Positions 6,608 through 13,970 of a DNA stretch of 42,341 bases are shown piece by piece. The DNA comes from an uncultured Verrucomicrobiota bacterium. Its GTDB lineage: Bacteria > Verrucomicrobiota > Verrucomicrobiia > Opitutales > Opitutaceae. A program made the translations under genes and the position numbers. Location of the stretch: contig CAIOCT010000017.1 of the NCBI GenBank assembly GCA_903856725.1, forward strand, positions 1-42,341, given 5' to 3'. Positions within the stretch are counted from its first letter, which is position 1, and each line of letters begins with the position of its first letter. The notes below the pieces were generated by a model. The model did not search any database. It was not told the DNA's origin and saw only the letters and a program-made list of their open reading frames with translations.

Positions 6608-9523
6608 TCAACGCAATTTATAGTCGACCGAGAGGGTGAAGGCGCGACCACGCGGATCGGCGATGCGGGGCTCCCAGCTGCTGCCGGCACCCGTGTTGGT
6701 GTCGTAAGCAACCGAGAAAGGCGGCTCGGTGTTGAAGAGATTCTTGATCCCAGCAATCACGGTGAGGTCCTTGCTCCAACGGTAAGTCAGACTGGCGTTG
6801 TAGGTAATATATTCACCCACTTTCGGGTTCCAGTTAGCCGGCGTAACTAAACCAGCGAGTACGCCAGGGGCGACGTAGTCCATGTAGCCCGCGCGGTAGA
6901 GCTGGCTGACGCGGCCCGTCCACTTCCCCTTGCGGTAGGAAGTCGAGGCCGAGTATTTCCACTTCAAGCCGATGTCGCTCGCGCGAGTGAAGCGGCCGAT
7001 TTCACTATTACCCCAAGGGGCGCTGGCCAGCAGGCGAGATTTTTTCTCGATGAGCTGAGTGACATTAAGATCAGCGATCAATTTACCACCGTAGACTTCG
7101 AAATCTCCGCGGGCATTATATTCTATGCCCTTCGTCGACGTTTCGCCAGCATTGAGCCAGCGAGTGTCGATGGCAGAAATCAAGTTAGCGTTATCGCGAA
7201 TGATGGCGTTGCTGAAGAGTTGATAATTTTTCAAAATATCCGAAGCGCCGAGCGTCAGAATAGTGCCATCGCGGTTGATCGACCACCAGTCAGCGCTCAA
7301 CGTGATGTTCTTAAGCGGTGAGATCACAATACCCGCCGAGTACATCTTGGCGTTCTCAGGATCTAACGTAGCCTTACCGCCGGAATAAGTAAGGATGCTA
7401 TTAGCAGGAATCGCGAGGTTGGTGTAGGGATTAACCAAATCGAGACCGGCGTAGATGCTCTCGGTGCGCGGATCGAATTGCTGCTTGAAGGTCGGAACGC
7501 GGAAACCTGTGCTGTACGAAGTGCGGAAGAGCACTTTTTCCGCAGGGACAAAACGAAGTGTTACCTTCGGATTGGTGCTGCTGCCGAAGCCGGTGTAGTC
7601 GTCGCGACGAGCGGCAACATTCAAATCAAGGGTCTTCAGGAGAGGAATCTGCAGTTCAGCGAAAACGGCCTTGATATTACGACTGAGCGTACCCGCCGTG
7701 GCCAAAGTGTTATCGAAGGGGGCGTTGAAGATAAAATTCTGCACCGAAGTCGAGTCAGACCGTGGATCGCCCGCGAAAGCGTATTCTTCTTTGCGGATAT
7801 CGACGCCCACTGCGCCCTGAATTTCACCAGCTGGCAGATGCCACACTGGGCCTGAAGCTGTGAAATCAGCGGTCGTAGTGGTGAACGTGCCGCCGTAGAG
7901 CTGTGCCCCATCAGCCCGGACGGCATCAAGCGCCGTGAGCGCGGCTGGGCTTTGCGTGTACGAGAATGGATTCAAAATGCCATTGTTGATCAAAGCCGCA
8001 AACGGGTAAGCGTAGAAGTAACCGCGGTTCAGGCGCGACTTGCTCTTGCTCTCGGCTTGCGCGAGGCCAGCCCGATATTCCCAGCCTTGCAGGAAGGAAA
8101 GCGGACCCTCGGAGCTGAGGAGAAAGCGGCGGGTATCACTGACGGTGGAAATCTCACGATTGCCGGCCGGCTCCGCGCGCCAACGGAACGGGATGGGCTG
8201 GCCGCGGTTAACCTCCAAGGCAGGGAAGAAGGCGACCAAGGCGTTGAAGACGCGATTGTAGTCAGAACCGGTACTTGGGTAAGCGAGATTGTAGAAAGGA
8301 TTGGTCGTCGAGGTGGAACTCGAAATCTGATTCGCCGAGAAGCTCTTGGTCGATTCCGAGCGGCCGATAACGGCCTCGATCGCGACGAGATGCTCGCCGA
8401 GCTTAAAGGAGCCCCGGCCGACGAAGTTGGTATTTTTGACCGGCTGCTGCAGTACAGCGGCGCGACCAGTATCCCAAGCAGAGCCATATTTGGATGCCGG
8501 GCTGTTCCAAAGCAATTCAGCATAGGGCCCCATGCCATCATAACCGGTGTAGCCAGCGGTGTTGGTGGGGAGATCGATGATGTTGATGCCGTTGACCCGT
8601 AGCGCCGCATTGACGGGATCGAGCGGGCCGGTGCCGCGCAGCGTGGTGGTCGTGCTGCCAGCGCTGAGGACGTTATAGAGCGAGCTGATCGCAAAAATTG
8701 TGGCGATCGGTGTACCGCGCGTGTCGGGCGAAATGCCGCGATCAGGCTGGAAGGTATTGACGAAATCACGTTGGTCACCGCGGAGGACCTTATGATCTGA
8801 AAGTGCGAGGGAAGCCATGAGGTTCCACTTGTCTTTGTTCAAATCACCCCAACCGCCGACTACCGAATAACGATTGATGCGGCCACCACCCTCTTGGGTG
8901 ATATCATTGGAAGCATTCGCGCGAACACCGCGAAAATCGGTGCGCGTGATAAAGTTAATAACCCCACCAACGGCATCGGTACCATAGATAGCGGACGCCC
9001 CATCCTTGAGGACTTCGACGCGTTCAATTGCTGGGAACGGGATTGAGTTAAGATCAACAACGCCGCCGTTGAGGCCATGGGAGGCAACGCGACGACCGTT
9101 GAGGAGAACTAAAGTAGCATTAGAACCTTGGCCGCGAAGATTGGCGGAAGTGGCGCCATTATTACCACGCTGGGCTCCGGCGACCACGTCGGCGTTACTC
9201 GCCAAATTATCGAGGCCGTTACCATTGATGTTAATTTGAGAGATCAACTGCTCGGCGCTCGCGATGCCTTGTTGATCCATATCCAGACGCGTGATGGTCT
9301 CCATCGGCAAAGCGCCTTCGTTAGCGATCCGCTTGATCATCGAACCGGTGACGACGACCTTCTCCAAAACAATGCGCTCGGCCGGGCCTTTAGGGGTCGC
9401 GAGGTTTGCAGGGGCATCAGCCGCCTGCAAAGCGAAGCTAGCAGTGAACAGGAACAGGCTTGCGGCGATCCGCAACAGAACAGCCTGCAATGAAGTCAGG
9501 CGAGGTAGGTTAGGTTGGCTCAT
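6608..9523 (-). CDS. TonB-dependent outer-membrane receptor
   Basis: A 971-residue outer-membrane receptor for energy-dependent uptake. A signal peptide covers about residues 1-35 and ends ALQAADA. A TonB-box-like stretch EKVVVTGS follows at about 53-60. The plug domain (about 65-185) contains GSNATLVLLNGRRVASHG, RVEVLKDGASAIYGTDAVGGVINFIT and related motifs. The remainder is a 22-strand-type beta-barrel ending AFTLSVDYKLR. There is no N-terminal carboxypeptidase-like extension and no SusD partner beside it, so it is not a SusCD pair. It has its own terminator downstream and lies downstream of the AraC gene on the same strand. Location inside the peptidoglycan salvage cluster suggests that it imports wall fragments or amino sugars; this is inference. 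Confidence 0.93.
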   Translation of the reverse strand: MSQPNLPRLTSLQAVLLRIAASLFLFTASFALQAADAPANLATPKGPAERIVLEKVVVTGSMIKRIANEGALPMETITRLDMDQQGIASAEQLISQININGNGLDNLASNADVVAGAQRGNNGATSANLRGQGSNATLVLLNGRRVASHGLNGGVVDLNSIPFPAIERVEVLKDGASAIYGTDAVGGVINFITRTDFRGVRANASNDITQEGGGRINRYSVVGGWGDLNKDKWNLMASLALSDHKVLRGDQRDFVNTFQPDRGISPDTRGTPIATIFAISSLYNVLSAGSTTTTLRGTGPLDPVNAALRVNGINIIDLPTNTAGYTGYDGMGPYAELLWNSPASKYGSAWDTGRAAVLQQPVKNTNFVGRGSFKLGEHLVAIEAVIGRSESTKSFSANQISSSTSTTNPFYNLAYPSTGSDYNRVFNALVAFFPALEVNRGQPIPFRWRAEPAGNREISTVSDTRRFLLSSEGPLSFLQGWEYRAGLAQAESKSKSRLNRGYFYAYPFAALINNGILNPFSYTQSPAALTALDAVRADGAQLYGGTFTTTTADFTASGPVWHLPAGEIQGAVGVDIRKEEYAFAGDPRSDSTSVQNFIFNAPFDNTLATAGTLSRNIKAVFAELQIPLLKTLDLNVAARRDDYTGFGSSTNPKVTLRFVPAEKVLFRTSYSTGFRVPTFKQQFDPRTESIYAGLDLVNPYTNLAIPANSILTYSGGKATLDPENAKMYSAGIVISPLKNITLSADWWSINRDGTILTLGASDILKNYQLFSNAIIRDNANLISAIDTRWLNAGETSTKGIEYNARGDFEVYGGKLIADLNVTQLIEKKSRLLASAPWGNSEIGRFTRASDIGLKWKYSASTSYRKGKWTGRVSQLYRAGYMDYVAPGVLAGLVTPANWNPKVGEYITYNASLTYRWSKDLTVIAGIKNLFNTEPPFSVAYDTNTGAGSSWEPRIADPRGRAFTLSVDYKLR

Positions 9524-9696
9524 AGGTGTGGTAGGTTATTGGAGCGTAGCTCCAGATTAGGTCATAGCTATAAAGGGGCTAAAATCAGAAGCGAAATCGA
9601 GCTAACTCCAAGACAAAATAACCGGCAGATTTCAACACCTGCTATTAAACTGCATTAGATGAGTGCGCCGAATAGCTATTTAAAATAATTTATCGC
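9524..9696 (-). promoter_or_regulatory. Leader region of the TonB receptor gene
   Basis: This 173-bp gap between the AraC gene and the receptor gene should hold the receptor promoter. A small inverted repeat, TGGAGC-GTA-GCTCCA, occupies 9540-9554, some 17 bases upstream of the receptor ATG, and could form a hairpin in the 5' leader. No Shine-Dalgarno sequence precedes the ATG. The AT-rich stretch at 9677-9692 could be promoter DNA. Confidence 0.4.
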
Positions 9697-10605
9697 CTAG
9701 CGACGGCGGTTACCGGGCGAATCTCGACGAGCACGTGGAACTGACCGACCACTATGTCGATAGGCCAATGGGGAAACGCCATAAGCTACACGAAATGCAC
9801 GGCTAAAGCTGTAAATAGAACTAAAACCACAGAGCTCAGCGATTTCTGATACCCGTTGCGGCCCGAGACGAAGATGACCACAAGCTTGCTCCAGTCTTAG
9901 ATGACGCAAATGCCGGCCAATGCTAACGCCGCATGAAGCCCGAAACCGTGCGCGGAGGTGGCTGGGGCTAATGCCTAAGGCGCGAGCCATATCCTGCAGA
10001 CTCGGCGGCTCATGGCTCCGCTGAGCTAATTGATTCACGCGCAACAAAAGACCAGGTTGCGAGGTCACGGATAAAGCAGTCGTAGGCGCCGCCAGCTTAA
10101 GCCTCCGCAGCCGCGCGAGTAAAATTGACAGAATAAGAATAGGTAAATCCGCCGTGCGTTCCGTTTCATAAGCTTCCACTAGCTCCGCGGCCAACGAGCG
10201 CAACTGCGGCGTTAGTCCAAATGGCTGATAGCGCAGTGCCGCCAATTCGATGACCTCAGTTGATTCAAAGGTCACAAACAACCAAGCCAGTGTTTCGTGA
10301 GCGACCTTGGTGTAATGGTGAAACTGAAAGGGAAAAACCAACAACCCCTCCCCAGCGCGTAACCGAATCGCCTGATCATCGACGCAGACTGTCGCCGCTG
10401 TGCGCAGCGCAAAGATCAAAACAAAACGATGATGCAGTGAGCGCCCCCGCCGAGGTTTATTGAGATCAGTGGCGGTGCTGCGCTGAAAGCAAACCACATT
10501 GTCAGGCAGGGCAAGTTTCGCGGCCGACCGCCCCACCAACGGATGCAGCGGTTGCGGCAATCGCGCGACAAGTTCTTTTAGTGGGGGTGAAATAGGGGTT
10601 AGCAT
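9697..10605 (-). CDS. AraC-family transcriptional regulator
   Basis: A 302-residue DNA-binding regulator. Residues about 35-135 have a cupin-like AraC N-terminal sensor pattern (RAGEGLLVFPFQFHHYTKVAHE). The C-terminal third has the two-helix-turn-helix AraC domain: LQDMARALGISPSHLRARFRASCGVS, then RVSEIAELCGFSSIYSFSRAFRVAYGVSPLAYR. It is transcribed divergently from the nagB/PIG-L gene, with 91 bp between starts, and is upstream of the TonB receptor on the same strand. It is therefore a candidate regulator of amino-sugar or peptidoglycan salvage genes. The ligand cannot be deduced. Confidence 0.92.
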   Translation of the reverse strand: MLTPISPPLKELVARLPQPLHPLVGRSAAKLALPDNVVCFQRSTATDLNKPRRGRSLHHRFVLIFALRTAATVCVDDQAIRLRAGEGLLVFPFQFHHYTKVAHETLAWLFVTFESTEVIELAALRYQPFGLTPQLRSLAAELVEAYETERTADLPILILSILLARLRRLKLAAPTTALSVTSQPGLLLRVNQLAQRSHEPPSLQDMARALGISPSHLRARFRASCGVSIGRHLRHLRLEQACGHLRLGPQRVSEIAELCGFSSIYSFSRAFRVAYGVSPLAYRHSGRSVPRARRDSPGNRRR

Positions 10606-10607
10606 TT

Positions 10608-10620
10608 ATGTTAAAAACAT
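10608..10620. promoter_or_regulatory. Small inverted repeat in the araC-type/nagB divergent promoter
   Basis: ATGTT-AAA-AACAT is a perfect 5-bp-arm inverted repeat just upstream of the AraC-family gene start, inside the 91-bp gap to nagB. It is a possible operator or part of a promoter. Repeats this short also occur by chance. Confidence 0.25.
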
Positions 10621-10696
10621 CGTCATTTCTGCTATTGGTTCTAAACGAGGCGAGCCTTATTATCGGGAGCGATTTATTCCCCCTGCCCCCCACGCC

Positions 10697-12667
10697 ATGA
10701 TTTCCTCCTCCCTCCTCGAGCGCAACCATCACGAACATTCTCCCGTCGCCGTATTCGCAGGCAGTTTAGCGGCTTCTCGCGCCGTGGCCCAAGAAATCGC
10801 CACCCTCATTCGGGCGCGCAATCGCGAAGGCCGCGCCTGCGTACTAGGCCTCGCCACCGGCTCGACGCCGGTTAGCTTATACGCGGAGCTCGTCCGCCTG
10901 CACCGCGAAGAAGGCCTCAGCTTTGCTAACGTCACGACGTTCAATCTGGACGAATACTACCCCCTCGGAGCCGAACAGCCCCAGAGCTATCGGCACTTCA
11001 TGCGCACCCATCTTTTCGATCGTGTAGATATCGATCCAGCGCGTACCCACCTCCCCTCAGGCACGGTCACCAAGTCGGAGGTCGATGGCCATTGCGCTGC
11101 CTACGAGGAAGCCATTCGCGCGGCGGGCGGCATTGATTTACAACTCCTCGGCATCGGCCGCACCGGCCATATTGGCTTCAACGAACCCGGCAGCCCCCGT
11201 CACTCCCTCACCCGATTGGTAACCTTGGATCCGTTAACGCGACGCGATGCCGCGGCCGATTTTGGCGGAGATATGGCGACCCCACGGCACGCCTTGACCA
11301 TGGGCGTGCGCTCGATCTTGAACGCTCGGCGCGTCATTCTGATCGCCTGGGGCCAGCACAAAGCGGATATCGCGCGGCAAGCCATCGAAGGCGAAGTTAA
11401 CTCGCAGGTCACCGCCTCCTTCCTCCAGGAACACGCGAACGCTTTATATGTGCTCGATGCCGCGGCCGCGGGCTCCCTGACCCGCTATCGCACACCATGG
11501 CTCATCGGCCCGTTGGCTGAACAAGGACTCGCGTGGGATGAGCGCATGACGCGGCGCGCTATTTTGTGGCTCTCTCAATTAAAACAAAAACCCATTCTCA
11601 AGCTGACCGACGACGATTACAATGAAGCCGGTCTGCAGGATCTCAGCCGAGTGCACGGTTCCGCTTATGAAACCAACCTCGCCGGCTTTTATCAGATGCA
11701 ACACACGATCACCGGCTGGCCGGGCGGGCGCGATCCCGCGAAGGCCAAACCCGGTGATGCCCCGGTCCGTCCCCTGCGCGCGGCCGGCGCCGGAATTTTC
11801 CCCAAACGCGTGCTGGTGCTTTCGCCGCATCCGGATGATGACGTCATTTCCATGGGCGGCACGCTCTGTCGCTTAGTCGATCAAGGTCACGAGGTGCATA
11901 TCGCCTATGAAGTTTCCGGCGCCAGCGCCGTATCCCATCAGTCAGCGTGGAATTTATTAGCTTTTGTTCGCGATAGCGGACTCGCCAATCCCACCGAAGC
12001 CAATCGTCTCACCACGCTCTGCACTAGCCTCAGCAGCGACCAAGCACCTGCCCCCACGGCGGAAATGCTTAAATGGAAAGGACTCATTCGCCGGCACGAA
12101 GCCATCGCGGCCGCGCGCGTCTGTGGCGTGCCGGAGCGTCAATTACATTTCCTCGACCTTCCTTTCTACACTGGAGAAACCCGCGGCCGCACCTACGGAG
12201 CAGCCGATGTGGCCGCCATGGCGAAGCTTCTTAATGAATTTAAACCGCACCTGATTTATGCCGCTGGCGATTTAGATGACCCCCACGGCACGCATCGCCT
12301 GTGCCTGCATGTCCTCCGCGACGCGCTGGCCCAAGCGGCCACGGCAAAAGTTGCTTGGCTAGCTCAGGCCGAACTCTGGCTCTATCGGGGAGCCTGGGCA
12401 GAATGGCCGCTCGATGAAATTGATCTCGCCGTCCCGCTCAGCCCACAAGAAGTACTGCGCCGACGCCGCGCTATTTTCCGGCACGAAACCCAGAAGGATC
12501 AGGCGCTCTTCCTCGGGGAGGATCGCCGGGAATTTTGGCAACGCACCGAAGATCGCAGTCGCAACTTAGCCCAAGCTTACAACGCCCTGGGTCTCGCCGA
12601 ATATGAAGCGATCGAAGCTTTCAAGCGTTATGATCCCTTAGAATTTTCTGCGTCGAAGGCGTTCTAA
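10697..12667 (+). CDS. nagB: Glucosamine-6-phosphate deaminase fused to PIG-L/LmbE deacetylase domain
   Basis: A 656-residue two-domain enzyme. Residues 1-270 are NagB-like: LGLATGSTPVSLYAEL (50-65), FNLDEYYPL (82-90, with Asp85), GIGRTGHIGFNEPGS (152-166, with His158 and Glu163), TMGVRSIL and VTASFLQEH. NagB converts glucosamine-6-P to fructose-6-P and ammonia. In E. coli-type NagB the position before GHI has Asp; here it is Thr156, as I recall for the Bacteroidetes-type two-domain proteins. From about 365 on there is a PIG-L/LmbE zinc deacetylase domain with SPHPDDD (376-382) and a DDPHGTH motif. That domain may deacetylate GlcNAc-6-P in place of NagA. ATG 10697 is chosen because similarity begins just after it; an in-frame upstream TTG overlaps the AraC gene. 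Predicted cytosolic. Confidence 0.9.
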   Translation: MISSSLLERNHHEHSPVAVFAGSLAASRAVAQEIATLIRARNREGRACVLGLATGSTPVSLYAELVRLHREEGLSFANVTTFNLDEYYPLGAEQPQSYRHFMRTHLFDRVDIDPARTHLPSGTVTKSEVDGHCAAYEEAIRAAGGIDLQLLGIGRTGHIGFNEPGSPRHSLTRLVTLDPLTRRDAAADFGGDMATPRHALTMGVRSILNARRVILIAWGQHKADIARQAIEGEVNSQVTASFLQEHANALYVLDAAAAGSLTRYRTPWLIGPLAEQGLAWDERMTRRAILWLSQLKQKPILKLTDDDYNEAGLQDLSRVHGSAYETNLAGFYQMQHTITGWPGGRDPAKAKPGDAPVRPLRAAGAGIFPKRVLVLSPHPDDDVISMGGTLCRLVDQGHEVHIAYEVSGASAVSHQSAWNLLAFVRDSGLANPTEANRLTTLCTSLSSDQAPAPTAEMLKWKGLIRRHEAIAAARVCGVPERQLHFLDLPFYTGETRGRTYGAADVAAMAKLLNEFKPHLIYAAGDLDDPHGTHRLCLHVLRDALAQAATAKVAWLAQAELWLYRGAWAEWPLDEIDLAVPLSPQEVLRRRRAIFRHETQKDQALFLGEDRREFWQRTEDRSRNLAQAYNALGLAEYEAIEAFKRYDPLEFSASKAF

Positions 12668-12724
12668 CTCATCGACCCTCCGCCTGCTCGTTAGCGGAAA
12701 AGCCCAAACCAAAAACGCTGAGCC

Positions 12725-13873
12725 TCAGATTCGCACAAACCATTGCCGACGCCACAAAAGCCCGGCGATCAACAGATGGAGCAGCACGAAAGCGACGGCA
12801 AAGAGTAGCGACGCATTAACCGGAGTCGCATAAGGCGCGAAGGCGCTGGCGTAGATCCAGCCCTTTAACGTGACGACGGCACCCGCGGGACCGCCCCATT
12901 GAATCACACCCAGCAAACGACCGAGGAGTCCAGCGAGCACAAAAATCACAATCGCATTTGAGCCATAAATAATCAACGGCGTAGCCCAGCGTCGATAGCC
13001 GCGCACTTCGATGAGCCAGTAAAATCCCGCGCAAATCATCGCCGCCGCGCCGGCGGTAAAAAGCGTAAATGAACTGGTCCACAGATTTTTATTAATCGGC
13101 ATCCAAGGAGCCAGTCCCAGCCCGATGCTCAGCAAGGCTACCCCGAAGCCACCGAGGCGAAGAGCCTTAACTGAATCAGTTGCTCTAGTGCGAAGTATCT
13201 GGCCGGCGAGCACCCCCAGTAACGTGGTCGCGATCGCGGGCAGCGTAGACAACAGCCCCTCCGGATCAAACCCCGGCGCCGGCGCCCCAGTCCAAGTATG
13301 CCCCGCGAGGAGATGCGAATCGATCCACCACGGCAGACTGCCCTGCGCAGTCAATTGACCAGCCCCATAACCGGGCACAGGTACCAGCATCAGCAGCGCC
13401 GAGTAAACCACGAGCAACCCGCCCGTCCATGCAACCTGACCGCGCCAAGTACTGCGCAGAAAAATTGCACTCGCCGCCAGATAACAAAGCGCGATGCGCT
13501 GCAGCACACCGGGGACGCGCAGCGTCGCGAAGGAAAAGTGATGCGCTGAAAGCAGCCCGAAAGGGAAAGCGTTGAGCAACAACCCCAACAAAAAAATAAG
13601 CGCCGCCCGGCGCCAGACATGAGCCATGACTTGACGGTGATCCGCCCCCGCCGCAACGCGCTGCGCAAAGGCGAAGGTAATGGCGACGCCCACCATCCAT
13701 AAAAAAAATGGAAAAATGATATCTGTCGGGGTCCACCCGTGCCACGCGGCGTGTCGTAGTGGAGCATAGACGTCGCTCCAAGTGCCGGGGTTATTAACCA
13801 GCAACATCGCCGCCATGGTTGCGCCGCGAAAGGCATCCAATGAAATCAGCCGATGGCTTAGGCCCTTGGTCAA
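12725..13873 (-). CDS. NagX/MurT-like membrane protein (DUF5009, HGSNAT-related)
   Basis: A 382-residue polytopic membrane protein of the COG4299 family, related to heparan-alpha-glucosaminide N-acetyltransferase. The N-terminal signature is clear: RLISLDAFRGATMAAMLLVN, then LRHAAWHGWTPTDIIFPFFLWMVG with the conserved His. About ten membrane segments follow. Bacterial members (NagX, and as I recall MurT of Tannerella) are linked to GlcNAc or MurNAc uptake across the inner membrane; others are assumed to acetylate sugars. No ATG lies before the conserved block, so TTG at 13873 (reading MTKGLSHRLISLD) is the likely start. It lies 97 bp downstream of the D-aminoacylase/PBP4 gene on the same strand and is convergent with nagB. 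Confidence 0.82.
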   Translation of the reverse strand: MTKGLSHRLISLDAFRGATMAAMLLVNNPGTWSDVYAPLRHAAWHGWTPTDIIFPFFLWMVGVAITFAFAQRVAAGADHRQVMAHVWRRAALIFLLGLLLNAFPFGLLSAHHFSFATLRVPGVLQRIALCYLAASAIFLRSTWRGQVAWTGGLLVVYSALLMLVPVPGYGAGQLTAQGSLPWWIDSHLLAGHTWTGAPAPGFDPEGLLSTLPAIATTLLGVLAGQILRTRATDSVKALRLGGFGVALLSIGLGLAPWMPINKNLWTSSFTLFTAGAAAMICAGFYWLIEVRGYRRWATPLIIYGSNAIVIFVLAGLLGRLLGVIQWGGPAGAVVTLKGWIYASAFAPYATPVNASLLFAVAFVLLHLLIAGLLWRRQWFVRI

Positions 13874-13970
13874 AGTTATATAAAATTAACGCGAAAAGCG
13901 GACGCGGCAAGAACGGAGCACATGCTCGCGGGTTTGCAGATCGCTGGGAGCGCAGTCATTTTTGCTTTGG

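Noticed and set aside
7952-8778. Long open frames on both strands inside the TonB receptor gene (216 and 249 residues)
   Set aside because: The translations are low-complexity, rich in Arg/Ser/Pro or Gly/Ala, and overlap the receptor plug and barrel, which is clearly the coding frame.
10499-10696. A longer N-terminus for the nagB/PIG-L gene starting at TTG
   Set aside because: It would overlap the AraC gene and add 66 residues without family similarity; ATG 10697 fits NagB.
12668-12724. A terminator between the convergent nagB and NagX-like genes
   Set aside because: No stem of useful length followed by a T-run is present on either strand.
13266-13781. A 171-residue minus-strand open frame
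   Set aside because: It is in another frame of the NagX-like gene, whose membrane-protein frame carries the family signature.
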